DNA of 64,000 nucleotides from Actinoplanes siamensis (GCF_016862395.1 NZ_BOMW01000014.1:62001-126000); one strand, 5' to 3'. Shown: positions 52,806-61,353, counted from the stretch's first letter. Translations and numbers: made by a program. Notes: generated by a model from the sequence alone, not told the origin.

Positions 52806-53867
52806 TCACGTGTTGGCGTTGCGGGCGGCGACGGCCCAACGGCCGACCGGCTCGCCGGCGGAGACGACGACCAGCTCGTCGGCCAGGTTGACGGTGGCGC
52901 AGACGTGGTTGGGCACCACCCGCAGGATCTCGCCGAGCCGGGGGAGCGGCGCGCCCTCCGGGAACATCACTGTGGCGTGGTGCTCGGAGAGAGCCGTGAT
53001 CCGGGCGTCGGGGTGGTCCAGCAGGCGGCCGAAGCCGGTGGCCCAGGTCTGCCGGTCGGCGCCGAGGACCTTGCTGCCGGCGTCCACGATCACCTTCCGG
53101 CGGGAGCGGCTCACCACCGTGGACGTCACGGTCAGGGCCACTTCGTCCCAACCGCAGGTGCCGAGCTCGACCTGCTGGGCGTCGCCGAAGACGTAGACGC
53201 CGGGACGCATCTCGGTGAGCGACGCGGAATCGGTGAGCGCCGCGGTCGGGGTGGAGCCACCACTGCGGACACCCGCGTCCAGGCCGAGCGCGGTCACCGT
53301 GCCGGCGGCCCCGGTCAGCGCGGCCGCCTCCTCCTCCGTCACCCGGCCGGACCGTCCCGGGCCGTAGGCGTGCCCGGGGAACGTGAAGACGCCGCGTACC
53401 TCCAGTCCGGCTTTCTGCGCCTCGGCGGCGATGCCGCCGGCCTCGGCCGGCGCCACGCCGCTGCGATGATGCCCGCTGTCCACCTCGACCAGGATCTCCA
53501 GGCCGGGCACGGCTCGGGCCAGGGCCTCGGCGCTCTCGGCGGAGTCGACGCCGACCCGCAGCGCCACCCGGGCGGCCAGCGCGCGGAGCCGGGCGGCGCG
53601 CTGCGGCGAGGGCCAGACGGGGTACGCGATGAACAGGTCCCGGATCCCGGCGTCGGCGAAGACCTCGGCCTCGCTGATCGTGGCGACGGTGAGCCCGGCC
53701 GCGCCCAGCTCGATCTGGCGCCGGGCGATCTCCACGCACTTGTGGGTCTTGGCGTGCGGCCGGAGGGCCAGCCCGCGTGCGGCGGCGGAGGCGGCCATGG
53801 TCCGCAGGTTGCGGTCGAGGACGCCGGCGTCCACGGTCACGCAGGGGGTGGGCAGATCGGCGAGCAA
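52806..53867 (-). CDS. D-threonine aldolase/D-serine dehydratase-like PLP enzyme
   Basis: 353-aa fold-type III PLP enzyme (alanine-racemase-like N-domain with a D-serine-dehydratase-like C-domain). The PLP lysine is K40 in RPHAKTHK. The C-terminal metal site is VPNHVCATVN (His and Cys ligands). FTFPGHAYGPG and VRSGGSTPTA are phosphate-loop regions. It probably cleaves or dehydrates a D-3-hydroxy amino acid. No neighbours in the same direction. Which of the two reactions cannot be decided by eye. Confidence 0.85.
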   Translation of the reverse strand: MLADLPTPCVTVDAGVLDRNLRTMAASAAARGLALRPHAKTHKCVEIARRQIELGAAGLTVATISEAEVFADAGIRDLFIAYPVWPSPQRAARLRALAARVALRVGVDSAESAEALARAVPGLEILVEVDSGHHRSGVAPAEAGGIAAEAQKAGLEVRGVFTFPGHAYGPGRSGRVTEEEAAALTGAAGTVTALGLDAGVRSGGSTPTAALTDSASLTEMRPGVYVFGDAQQVELGTCGWDEVALTVTSTVVSRSRRKVIVDAGSKVLGADRQTWATGFGRLLDHPDARITALSEHHATVMFPEGAPLPRLGEILRVVPNHVCATVNLADELVVVSAGEPVGRWAVAARNANT

Positions 53868-54030
53868 GACGGCCTCCCGGGGTCGCGCGGCGGCCGGCCT
53901 CCGCGGCCACCGTCCCCATCCTTGCCGATGCCCCGGGCCCGCCGCGCCGGGGCGGCTGTGGCCGCGCCCTGCCCGCTGTACCGCCGCCCTTCGCCGCCCT
54001 CCGACGCGAGAAAAAATGTGATGGAAGGAC

Positions 54031-54060
54031 TTGGCACTCCTCGCGTGGGAGTGCTAGAAA
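54031..54060 (+). promoter_or_regulatory. CIRCE operator over the hsp20 promoter
   Basis: TTGGCACTC-N9-GAGTGCTAG (54031-54039/54049-54057) matches the HrcA operator CIRCE with small changes. TTGGCA (54031-54036) and TAGAAA (54055-54060), 18 nt apart, form the promoter, so the operator covers both -35 and -10. It lies about 135 nt before the Hsp20 start, in a 329-nt region otherwise without genes. Confidence 0.85.
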
Positions 54061-54196
54061 ATTAACTGTCGCTGCTGGTGGATCGCGGTGATGAACCCGC
54101 GAGACCGCCCGCGGTGACCTCGGCATATTTGATCTTTAGCCGAGCGCCACGTGCCCGCCGGAGACGCCGGTGGGCAGTCAAGAGGAGGTGTTCGTG

Positions 54197-54682
54197 GTGC
54201 TGACTTTCGATCCCTTCCGGGAGTTCGACCGCCTCGCCGGGCAGATGTTCGGCACCGGTTCCGCTGTCAACGGCGCCGCCGGCCTGGGGATGCCGATGGA
54301 CCTGTACCGATCGGGTGACCACTTCGTCCTGCACTGCGATCTGGCCGGCATCGACCCGGGTTCCGTCGAGATCGACGTCGACCGGCGGGTTCTGACGATC
54401 CGTGCCGAGCGTTCCGCCCGCACCGACGACGACGTCCAGTGGCTGCGCCGGGAGCGCCCCACCGGCACGTTCGAGCGCCGCATCTCCCTCGGCGACGGCC
54501 TCGACCTGGACCGCATCGCCGCCACCTGGCAGGACGGCGTCCTCACCCTCACCATCCCGGTCGCCGAGGCCGCCAAGCCCCGCCGCATCTCGATCACCAC
54601 GGGCGACAAGCGTGAGGTCACCGCGGCCGACCGCCCCGAGATCGTCGAGGGCTCCGTGGCGCCCGTGCCCGCCCAGCCCTGA
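54197..54682 (+). CDS. Hsp20/alpha-crystallin small heat-shock protein
   Basis: 161-aa ATP-independent chaperone. It starts MLTFDPFREFDRLAGQMFG, as do actinomycete Hsp18-like proteins. The alpha-crystallin domain runs from MPMDLYRSGDHFVLHCDLAGIDPG (about residue 32) to VLTLTIPVAEAAKPRRI (about 140). The GTG at 54197 is 8 nt from AGGAGG; the GTG at 54194 is an alternative. Control by heat through HrcA/CIRCE is suggested by the operator upstream. A terminator follows. Confidence 0.92.
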   Translation: MLTFDPFREFDRLAGQMFGTGSAVNGAAGLGMPMDLYRSGDHFVLHCDLAGIDPGSVEIDVDRRVLTIRAERSARTDDDVQWLRRERPTGTFERRISLGDGLDLDRIAATWQDGVLTLTIPVAEAAKPRRISITTGDKREVTAADRPEIVEGSVAPVPAQP

Positions 54683-54688
54683 AGCACG

Positions 54689-54723
54689 CGGTCCGGGGCG
54701 AGAGATGCTCCCGCCCCGGACCG
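54689..54723. terminator. Bidirectional terminator between hsp20 and ABC-F gene
   Basis: 12-bp perfect stem (54689-54700 with 54712-54723) and an 11-nt loop, 7 nt after the hsp20 stop, between convergent genes. Confidence 0.75.
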
Positions 54724-54796
54724 TCGACACCGCCGGCCCCGGGCCGCGCCGCAATAGCGCGGCCCGCGTCCGCACCGCCACGCCGGGCGGGTCCGG

Positions 54797-56434
54797 CTAC
54801 CGCCGGCGGGTGGAGACCGGCGCGGCGGTCTCCGCGAGGCGGCCGCCGGCCAGCCGCAGCCAGCGCGTCACCCCGATCTCCGCCAGGAACCGCTCGTCGT
54901 GGCTGACCACGACGAAAGCCCCCCGATAGGCGCTCAACGCCGCCTCGAGCCGGCCCACACTGTCCAGATCGAGGTTGTTGGTCGGCTCGTCCAGCAGCAA
55001 CAACTGCGGCGCCGGAGCACCGAACAGCACACACGCCAGCGTCGCCCGCAACCGCTCCCCGCCGCTGAGCACCCGCACCGGCAGATGCGCCCGGGTACCC
55101 CGGAACAGGAACCGGGCCAGCAGGTTCATCCGCTCCGCGTCCGGCAGCGAGGACGCCCACGCCGCCAGACTCTCCGCGACGGTGAGCGACGGATCGAGCA
55201 GGTCCAGCCGCTGCGACAGGTAGGCCACCCGCCCCTCCGCGCGGGCCAGGAAACCCGAGTCCGGCGCCTGGTCACCGTTGATCAGCCGCAGCAACGTCGA
55301 CTTGCCGGCCCCGTTCGGGCCCACGAGCGCGATCCGTTCCGGTCCACGGATGTCCAGATCCGCGCCGCCGCCGGAGAAGACCGGCTTCCCGTCGTACGAA
55401 ACCAGCAACCGCTCCCCGTGGAACACCGTGCGCCCGGCCGGAACCATGGTCTCCGGGAGCTCCAGGACGATCTTGTCGTCCTGCCGCGCCGCGCGCGACG
55501 CCTGGTCCAGGCGCGCCTTGGCGTCGCCGACCCGGTTCGCGTGCGTCTCGTTGGTCTTCGCCGCGGAAACCTGCGCCTCCCGTTCGAGTCCGCCGGCCAC
55601 GATCCGGGCCAGCCCGGCGTCGGCGAGATTGCGCGACGCGGTCGACGCCCGCCGCGCGGCCCGTTCCCGCGCCTGCTGCATCTCGCGTCTCTGCCGTTTG
55701 AGGTTCTGCTCGGCGTTGCGCACCTGCCGCTCCGCGACCTCGCGTCCGGCCCGGACGGTCTCCGCGTAGGCGGTGAAGTTCCCGCCGTACCACCGGATCT
55801 CGCCGTGGTCGAGCGCCGCGATCCGGTCCATCTCGTCCAGCAGCGCCCGGTCGTGGCTGACCACCAGCAGACAGCCGGTCCACCCGCGCAGCACCTCGGT
55901 CAGCCGGTCCCGCGCCGGCCCGTCGAGGTTGTTCGTCGGCTCGTCGAGCAGCAGCACGTCCGGCCGTTTCAGCAGCTGGGCGACGAGCCCGAGGGACACC
56001 ACCTGGCCGCCGCTGAGTGTGCCGAGCCGCCGGTCCAGCGCGATCCCGCCGAGGCCGAGCCGGTCCAGCTCGGCGCGGGTGCGCTCCTCGACGTCCCAGT
56101 CGTTGCCGATCGCGGCGAAATGTTCCTCGGCCGCGTCGCCGGACTCGATGGCGTGCAGCGCGGCCAGCGCCCGGTCCACGCCGAGCACCTCGGCGACGCT
56201 CTGCCCGGCCTGGAACGGCAGATGTTGCGGCAGGTAGCCGAGCACACCGTCGACGACGACGCTGCCGCCACCGGGCGTGAGCTCGCCGGCGATCAGGCGG
56301 AGCAGGGTGCTCTTCCCGGAGCCGTTGGCGGCGACCAGGCCGGTGCGGCCGCCGGGCACGGAGACGTTCAGATCGTCGAAGACCGGGGTGTCATCCGGCC
56401 AGGAAAAGGACAGACTGGTGCAGACGATAGACAT
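54797..56434 (-). CDS. ABC-F family ATPase, antibiotic-resistance type
   Basis: 545-aa soluble protein with two ABC domains and no membrane part. Domain 1: Walker A AANGSGKST, LSGGQVVSLGL, LLLLDEPTNNLD. Linker with arginine-rich coiled coil (QNLKRQRREMQQARERAARR), the P-site tRNA interaction motif region of ABC-F proteins. Domain 2: [33 protein letters not shown]. Size and architecture are like the resistance proteins OleB, CarA, TlrC and LmrC that protect ribosomes from macrolides and related drugs; housekeeping EttA-like roles are also possible. A candidate leader peptide and hairpin lie upstream. Confidence 0.88.
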   Translation of the reverse strand: MSIVCTSLSFSWPDDTPVFDDLNVSVPGGRTGLVAANGSGKSTLLRLIAGELTPGGGSVVVDGVLGYLPQHLPFQAGQSVAEVLGVDRALAALHAIESGDAAEEHFAAIGNDWDVEERTRAELDRLGLGGIALDRRLGTLSGGQVVSLGLVAQLLKRPDVLLLDEPTNNLDGPARDRLTEVLRGWTGCLLVVSHDRALLDEMDRIAALDHGEIRWYGGNFTAYAETVRAGREVAERQVRNAEQNLKRQRREMQQARERAARRASTASRNLADAGLARIVAGGLEREAQVSAAKTNETHANRVGDAKARLDQASRAARQDDKIVLELPETMVPAGRTVFHGERLLVSYDGKPVFSGGGADLDIRGPERIALVGPNGAGKSTLLRLINGDQAPDSGFLARAEGRVAYLSQRLDLLDPSLTVAESLAAWASSLPDAERMNLLARFLFRGTRAHLPVRVLSGGERLRATLACVLFGAPAPQLLLLDEPTNNLDLDSVGRLEAALSAYRGAFVVVSHDERFLAEIGVTRWLRLAGGRLAETAAPVSTRRR

Positions 56435-56504
56435 GCGAAGGCCTTAGGTGTACGAGAAACCGCCGGTTGTCAGGGAACGACGAAATGGGCCACGCGGACG
56501 GCGC

Positions 56505-56545
56505 GGTGAATCGCGCACGTCGGTGGCCGCATCGGGGGATTCACC
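56505..56545 (-). promoter_or_regulatory. Leader hairpin upstream of the ABC-F gene
   Basis: On the minus strand GGTGAATC (56545-56538) pairs with GATTCACC (56512-56505). The first arm overlaps the stop of the short leader ORF at 56541-56570, a geometry seen in translation-controlled attenuators of ABC-F and erm genes. It lies about 70-110 nt before the ABC-F start. Confidence 0.4.
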
Positions 56546-56570
56546 CCGAAATGTCGTCGTCCACTGACAC
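56541..56570 (-). CDS. Possible 9-residue leader peptide of the ABC-F gene
   Basis: GTG at 56570 starts VSVDDDISG and stops at 56541. GGAG lies about 6 nt upstream, and TAGTAT (56604-56599), a -10 box, is about 30 nt upstream. Such small ORFs before ABC-F genes can stall a drug-bound ribosome. It is too short for statistical support; function is inference. Confidence 0.3.
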   Translation of the reverse strand: MSVDDDISG

Positions 56571-56598
56571 CAGGAGCTCCGTTTCTCGAACCGTCCCG

Positions 56599-56604
56599 AT
56601 ACTA
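56599..56604 (-). promoter_or_regulatory. -10 box TAGTAT of the ABC-F leader
   Basis: TAGTAT on the minus strand, about 165 nt before the ABC-F start and just before the leader ORF. No clear -35. The rest of the 56605-56809 gap shows no gene. Confidence 0.4.
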
Positions 56605-56809
56605 CCGCGCCACCACCCCTGGACACTCGCGTCACACCTCGCCCGTCGCGCCTCAACCCCCGGCCGGCCCCGCAGGTCGCGCACCGCCCCCTTCGCTGCC
56701 GGCCCGCACCCGGCGGCCGGCGGTCAGGGGGACTCGACGGTCCGGACGCACCTGCCTGTGCCAGCCGTCCGCTCGCGGCCGGCACAGGCGGGATGTGTCG
56801 GGGCGGGGC

Positions 56810-57733
56810 TCAGGGCGTACCGCGGGAATCGGCTTCCCGGGTTTCGAACTGCCCCTCCGAGCAGCGCACGATGATGTCGGCGACCCGGTGGACGGCGGGG
56901 GAGCTCTCCTGCGCGCGGGTCGCGATCGCCAGTTCCACCGCGGGCGGATCCACCAGCGGGACATAGGCGACACCGTCCAGCGCGAGCCTGCGCACCGGCT
57001 CCGGCACCAGCGCCACCCCGAGACCGGCCGCGACGAACACCACCAGGGTCGCGGTCTCGCCCACCTCCATCGTCGAGGCCGGTTGGAACCCGGCCGCCGC
57101 GCAGGCGGCGAGCACGTGCTCGTGCATCGACGACCGATGGCCGGAGAAGTGCGTGACGAACGGCTCGGCGGCCAGTTCGGCCAGGTCGATGCGGGACCGG
57201 TCGGCCAGCGGGTGCCGCTCGGGCAGGACCGCCACCAGCGGCTCGGCGCGCAGCACCCGCAGGTCGAAGGGCCGCCGCTCACCGTCGGGCCGGAGCACGA
57301 CCAGGTCGTACGTGCCGTCGGCGAGACCGTCGACCAGTGCCGGGCTGAGCAGCTCGCCGTGCGGCTCCAGGCGCACGTCCGGCAACTGCCGGCGGACCTC
57401 CCGGGTGGCCAGCGGGAGCAGGTCGTACGTCGCGGTGCCGATGAATCCGACCGACACCCGCCCGGCCCGGCCGGCGGCGACCAGCGCCATGTCGGCGGTG
57501 GCACGCTCGGCCGAGCCGAGCACCGCGCGGGCGTGCTCGGCGAACCGGCGGCCCGCCCCGGTCAGCTCGACCCGCCGGGTGGTGCGGCTCACCAGCTCCA
57601 CGCCGAATTCCCGCTCCAGCTGTTTGACCTGCTGGGACAGCGCCGGCTGGGCGATGTGCAGGCGGTCCGCGGCCCGGCCGAAGTGTCGTTCCTCGGCGAG
57701 GGCGGCGAATGCGCGCAGGTGCCGCAGTTCCAT
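56810..57733 (-). CDS. LysR-family regulator of the pca genes
   Basis: 307-aa LysR-type regulator: N-terminal HTH (residues 1-60, LRHLRAFAALAEERHFGRAADRLHIAQPALSQQVKQLE) and a periplasmic-binding-like effector domain from about 90. It is divergent from pcaF-pcaI-pcaJ with a 71-nt spacer, the classic arrangement for a LysR activator of the adjoining operon. PcaQ-, CatR- or BenM-type proteins respond to beta-ketoadipate pathway intermediates; the real inducer is unknown. ATG at 57733. Confidence 0.88.
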   Translation of the reverse strand: MELRHLRAFAALAEERHFGRAADRLHIAQPALSQQVKQLEREFGVELVSRTTRRVELTGAGRRFAEHARAVLGSAERATADMALVAAGRAGRVSVGFIGTATYDLLPLATREVRRQLPDVRLEPHGELLSPALVDGLADGTYDLVVLRPDGERRPFDLRVLRAEPLVAVLPERHPLADRSRIDLAELAAEPFVTHFSGHRSSMHEHVLAACAAAGFQPASTMEVGETATLVVFVAAGLGVALVPEPVRRLALDGVAYVPLVDPPAVELAIATRAQESSPAVHRVADIIVRCSEGQFETREADSRGTP

Positions 57734-57744
57734 GCATCCACATT

Positions 57745-57797
57745 ATCAATCGCGCGTGATTCAGTATTGGCCTCGATCGGTGCGGTCGGCCTACGTT
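57745..57797 (+). promoter_or_regulatory. LysR-type dyad and pcaF promoter
   Basis: ATCA-N8-TGAT (57745-57760), containing AATC-N6-GATT, is an imperfect dyad of LysR type. TTGGCC (57767-57772) and TACGTT (57792-57797) with 19-nt spacing form a weak promoter; TACGTT ends 7 nt before the ATG at 57805, so pcaF may be leaderless. Confidence 0.45.
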
Positions 57798-57804
57798 GGG
57801 GGGC

Positions 57805-58980
57805 ATGACTTCCGCGTACCTCTACGCCGCGGCCCGCACCCCGTTCGGCCGGTTCGGCGGCGCTCTCGCCGAGGCCCGTCCCGACGACCTGGCCGCGGTG
57901 GCCCTGCGGGGCGTGCTGGACAAGGTTCCGGACCTGGACCCGGCGGCGATCGGCGACGTCGTGTGGGGGTGCGCCAACCAGGCGGGCGAGGACAACCGCA
58001 ACGTCGGCCGGATGGCCGTGCTGCTCGCCGGCCTGCCCGTCACGGTGCCGGCCAGCACCGTCAACCGGCTCTGCGGGTCGTCGCTGGACGCGGCGATCAT
58101 CGGGTCGCGGGCGATCGAGTCCGGCGACGCGGACGTGGTGGTGGCCGGCGGCGTGGAGTCGATGACCCGGGCGCCGTGGGTGCTGCCGAAGCCGTCAAAG
58201 GTGTTCCCGGCCGGCGACGTGACAGCGGTGTCGACGACTCTCGGCTGGCGGTTCGTCAACGAGAGGATGCCGCCGGAGTGGACCGTCTCGCTCGGCGAGT
58301 GCAACGAGCTGCTCGGCGAGAAGTTCGGGATCTCCCGGGAGCGGCAGGACGCGTTCGCCGCCCGCTCGCACGTGCTGGCGCACGCGGCGTGGGAGGACGG
58401 GTTCTACGCCGGCCTGACCGTCCCGGTCGGGGAGCTCACCCGCGACGAGGGCATCCGGCCGGGCAGCGATCCCGGCAAACTGGCCGGGCTCAAGCCGTCG
58501 TTCCGCCCGGACGGGACGATCACCGCGGGCAACGCCTCGCCGCTCAACGACGGGGCGGCCGCGGTCCTGCTCGGCTCCGAACGTGCCGCTGACCGGATCG
58601 GATCAGCGCCGCTCGCCCGGGTCGCCGGCCGCGGCGTCTCCGCGATCGAGCCGACGATGTTCGGCTTCGCGCCTGTCGAGGCGGCCGGCCGGGCGCTCGC
58701 CCGCGCCGGGATCACCTGGGCGGACGTCTCCGCGGTCGAGCTCAACGAGGCCTTCGCGGTGCAGTCGATCGCGTGCGTGGACGCCTGGGACATCGACCCG
58801 GACATCGTGAACGCCAAGGGCGGCGCGATCGCCATCGGACATCCCCTCGGCGCCTCCGGCGGCCGCATCCTGGGTACGCTCGCGGCCCGGCTCCAGGAGT
58901 CGGGCGGCCGCTACGGCGTGGCCGCCATCTGCATCGGGGTGGGCCAGGCTCTCGCCGTGGTCCTGGAGAACGTGGCATGA
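57805..58980 (+). CDS. pcaF: 3-Oxoadipyl-CoA/acetyl-CoA thiolase
   Basis: 391-aa thiolase. Catalytic residues: C90 in VNRLCGSSLDA, H346 in GHPLGASGGR and C376 in ICIGVGQ. It would split 3-oxoadipyl-CoA into succinyl-CoA and acetyl-CoA. Family membership is certain; the beta-ketoadipate role follows from the next two genes, which resemble PcaI/PcaJ strongly. Acetoacetyl-CoA thiolase activity is possible, too. ATG 57805 is set by the -10 box. Its stop overlaps pcaI (ATGA). Confidence 0.87.
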   Translation: MTSAYLYAAARTPFGRFGGALAEARPDDLAAVALRGVLDKVPDLDPAAIGDVVWGCANQAGEDNRNVGRMAVLLAGLPVTVPASTVNRLCGSSLDAAIIGSRAIESGDADVVVAGGVESMTRAPWVLPKPSKVFPAGDVTAVSTTLGWRFVNERMPPEWTVSLGECNELLGEKFGISRERQDAFAARSHVLAHAAWEDGFYAGLTVPVGELTRDEGIRPGSDPGKLAGLKPSFRPDGTITAGNASPLNDGAAAVLLGSERAADRIGSAPLARVAGRGVSAIEPTMFGFAPVEAAGRALARAGITWADVSAVELNEAFAVQSIACVDAWDIDPDIVNAKGGAIAIGHPLGASGGRILGTLAARLQESGGRYGVAAICIGVGQALAVVLENVA

Positions 58981-59639
58981 CGGCTGCCCGGATCTGCGAC
59001 TCCCCAGCGGAGGCGGTGGCCGGGATCGAGGACGGCTCGACCATCCTGATCGGCGGGTTCGGTCTGGCCGGCATGCCGGTGCGGCTGATCGACGCGCTGA
59101 TCGACCAGGGCGCGACAGACCTCACGGTGGTCTCCAACAACGCCGGCAACGGTGACACCGGACTTGCCGCCCTGCTGGCCAAGGGTCGCGTACGCAAGAT
59201 GATCTGCTCTTTTCCCCGGCAGCCGGACTCCTGGGTGTTCGACGGCCTCTACCGGGCCGGCAAGATCGAGCTCGAGGTGGTGCCGCAGGGCAACCTCGCC
59301 GAGCGGATACGTGCCGCCGGCGCCGGCATCGGGGCGTTCTACTGCCCGACCGGGGTGGGCACGCCGCTGGCCGAGGGCAAGGAGACCCGGGACATCGACG
59401 GGCGGACCTACGTCCTGGAGTATCCGATCCGGGGCGACGTCGCGCTGATCGGCGCCCACCGGTCGGACCGGATGGGCAACCTGGTGTACCGCAAGACCGC
59501 CCGTAACTTCGGCCCGGTGATGGCGACCGCCGGAGAGCTTGTCGTCGCGCAGGTCAGCGAGGTGGTCGAAACCGGTCAGCTGGATCCTGAAGTGATAGTG
59601 ACCCCGAGCATCTACGTCGACCGGGTGGTGGCGGTGTGA
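58977..59639 (+). CDS. pcaI: 3-Oxoadipate CoA-transferase subunit A
   Basis: 220-aa alpha subunit of a succinyl-CoA:3-oxoacid CoA-transferase. LIGGFGLAGMPVRLIDAL is the CoA-binding GxGGF-type motif. VSNNAGNGDTGLAALLAKGRVRK, ELEVVPQGNLAERIRAAGAG and LAEGKETRDIDGRTYVLEYP are nearly the PcaI sequence as I remember it, which favours 3-oxoadipate over acetoacetate (AtoD/ScoA). It overlaps pcaF and pcaJ by 4 nt each (GTGA at the 3' end). Confidence 0.88.
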   Translation: MTAARICDSPAEAVAGIEDGSTILIGGFGLAGMPVRLIDALIDQGATDLTVVSNNAGNGDTGLAALLAKGRVRKMICSFPRQPDSWVFDGLYRAGKIELEVVPQGNLAERIRAAGAGIGAFYCPTGVGTPLAEGKETRDIDGRTYVLEYPIRGDVALIGAHRSDRMGNLVYRKTARNFGPVMATAGELVVAQVSEVVETGQLDPEVIVTPSIYVDRVVAV

Positions 59640-60337
59640 GCCTGTCCGAGCACGAGATGGCGGCGCTGATCGCCCGCGACATCGAGCCGGGGTCGTTCGT
59701 CAACCTCGGCATCGGCCGGCCGACGCTGGTCGCCGACCACCTGCCGGCCGGCGCGGGCATCGTGCTGCACACCGAGAACGGCATGCTCAACATGGGGCCG
59801 GCGGCCACCGGCGACCAGGCCGACCCAGATTTGATCAACGCGGGCAAGGTGCCGGTGACCGAGCTGCCCGGTTCGGCGTACTTCCACCACGCCGACTCGT
59901 TCGCGATGATGCGCGGCGGCCACCTGGACGTCTGCGTGCTCGGCGCGTTCCAGGTCTCCGCGCGGGGCGACCTGGCCAACTGGCATACCGGCGAGCCGGA
60001 CGCGATCCCGGCGGTCGGCGGCGCGATGGACCTCGCCGCCGGCGCGAAGCGGGTCTACGTGATGATGACGCTGTTCACCCGGGACGGCGTGCCGAAGCTG
60101 GTGCCGGAGTGCACGTACCCGCTGACCGGCGTGGGCTGCGTCGACCGGATCTACACCGACCTGGCGACGTTCGTGATCACCGACCGGGGGGTGGTGGTGC
60201 GGGACACTTTCGGCATCTCGTTCGAGGAGCTCAGCGTACGTCTGCCGGTGCCGCTGGTGGACCGGCCGGACCAGCCGGCACCCCGGCCGGTCCGTGGTGC
60301 GTCACAACCTGCGGGCGATTCGCCGCGCCGATCCTGA
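59636..60337 (+). CDS. pcaJ: 3-Oxoadipate CoA-transferase subunit B
   Basis: 233-aa beta subunit. The active-site glutamate is E47 in HTENGMLNMGP. PDLINAGKVPVTELPGSAYF, HHADSFAMMRGGHLDVCVLGAFQ and GDLANWHTGEPDAIPAVGGAMDLA match PcaJ well. GTG start at 59636 overlaps pcaI. The C-terminal 25 residues are a proline-rich extension not expected in the family. The upper beta-ketoadipate genes (pcaHG, catABC) are not in the window. Confidence 0.88.
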   Translation: MSLSEHEMAALIARDIEPGSFVNLGIGRPTLVADHLPAGAGIVLHTENGMLNMGPAATGDQADPDLINAGKVPVTELPGSAYFHHADSFAMMRGGHLDVCVLGAFQVSARGDLANWHTGEPDAIPAVGGAMDLAAGAKRVYVMMTLFTRDGVPKLVPECTYPLTGVGCVDRIYTDLATFVITDRGVVVRDTFGISFEELSVRLPVPLVDRPDQPAPRPVRGASQPAGDSPRRS

Positions 60338-60372
60338 CCCTCTTCCGCCGCACGTCGCGCCGGCAGGCCCGC

Positions 60373-61302
60373 CTAGAGGCCGGCGGCGCGCGCCTCGGTG
60401 TGCAGGTTCTCCGCGGCCCCGACGAGCTCCTTGAGGTTCTGGGCGGCCGACGAGAGCGTCACATAGACGTGATCCACACCCGCCGCCTCCAGGGCGAGGA
60501 TGTCCTCGACGACCTGCTGGACGCTGCCCGTGTAGGGCTGGCGGCCCGCCGTCGGCACCTCGGCCAGGCTGCGCATCCCGAGCTGGAAGGCGCAGCCGAT
60601 GCCGGCGGGGTCGCGTCCCGCCTCGGCGGCCTGTGCCCGGATGCCGGCCAGGATCTCGCCGACCCGCCGCGGTGGCACGCCGGTGGGCAGCCACCCGTCG
60701 GCGCGGCGGGCGATGCGACCCAGCGCCGTCCGGTTCGACCCGGCCAGGAAGACCGGCACGCGCCGGGCCGGCTTCGGATTCACCCTGCTGGGGGCCAGGT
60801 GGTACCGGTCGGTGGTGTACGAGACCGGGTCCGGTCCCCAGACGGCCGCCGCGATGTCCAGGAACTCGTCGAGCGCCTTGCCGCGCTCACCGATCGGGCG
60901 CGGCGCGGTCGCCTCGAACTCGTCGATCGACCACCCGCTGCCCAGCCCGGCGATCACCCGGCCCCCGGCCGCCGCGTCCAGCGCGGCCAGCGTGCGGGCC
61001 AGCCGGAACGGCAGGTGCAGGCCAGGCACGAGCACCCCGGTGCCGAGCTCGGCGCGGCTGGTCACGGCCGCCGCCAGGGTCAGCGTGACCAGCGCGTCAG
61101 TGGTGTGCGAATAGCTCTGCGGCCAGGCCAGGTCCGGGATCCCGTAGAGACCGTGCGCGCCGCTGGTGTCCTCCGGCGCGAGGATCCGCTCGTACGCCCA
61201 GAGGCTGTCGAAACCGATCTCCTCGGCCACTCGCGCGAACTCGGTGACGTCGTGCGCCAGGTCGTACCGGCTGGTCTGGGGAAGGGTGACACCAAGTCGC
61301 AT
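60373..61302 (-). CDS. LLM-class F420/flavin-dependent oxidoreductase
   Basis: 309-aa luciferase-like-fold oxidoreductase. It begins MRLGVTLPQTSRYDLAHDVTEFARVAEEIGFDSLWAYERIL, and ELGTGVLVPGLHLPFRLARTLAALDAAAGGRVIAGLGSGW is the cofactor block common to F420-dependent family members of actinomycetes. The ATG at 61302 lies 6 nt after TACGCT on the minus strand (61314-61309), so it is leaderless; earlier starts to 61365 would include that box. F420 rather than FMN is likely but not proved. Substrate unknown. Confidence 0.85.
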   Translation of the reverse strand: MRLGVTLPQTSRYDLAHDVTEFARVAEEIGFDSLWAYERILAPEDTSGAHGLYGIPDLAWPQSYSHTTDALVTLTLAAAVTSRAELGTGVLVPGLHLPFRLARTLAALDAAAGGRVIAGLGSGWSIDEFEATAPRPIGERGKALDEFLDIAAAVWGPDPVSYTTDRYHLAPSRVNPKPARRVPVFLAGSNRTALGRIARRADGWLPTGVPPRRVGEILAGIRAQAAEAGRDPAGIGCAFQLGMRSLAEVPTAGRQPYTGSVQQVVEDILALEAAGVDHVYVTLSSAAQNLKELVGAAENLHTEARAAGL

Positions 61303-61308
61303 GCCGGC

Positions 61309-61314
61309 AGCGTA
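61309..61314 (-). promoter_or_regulatory. -10 box TACGCT of the LLM-class gene
   Basis: On the minus strand TACGCT (61314-61309) ends 6 nt before the ATG at 61302. Confidence 0.5.
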
Positions 61315-61340
61315 GCGAGCGATCATCCACTGAGGATCGG

Positions 61341-61346
61341 TATTCT
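61341..61346 (+). promoter_or_regulatory. -10 box TATTCT of small ORF 61354
   Basis: TATTCT ends 7 nt before the ATG at 61354, divergent from the LLM-class gene. A good -10 in a GC-rich setting. Confidence 0.5.
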
Positions 61347-61353
61347 GGACGGC

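Noticed and set aside
58977..60337. AtoDA/ScoAB acetoacetate CoA-transferase
   Set aside because: Internal motifs are closer to PcaI/PcaJ as remembered; kept only as an alternative substrate.
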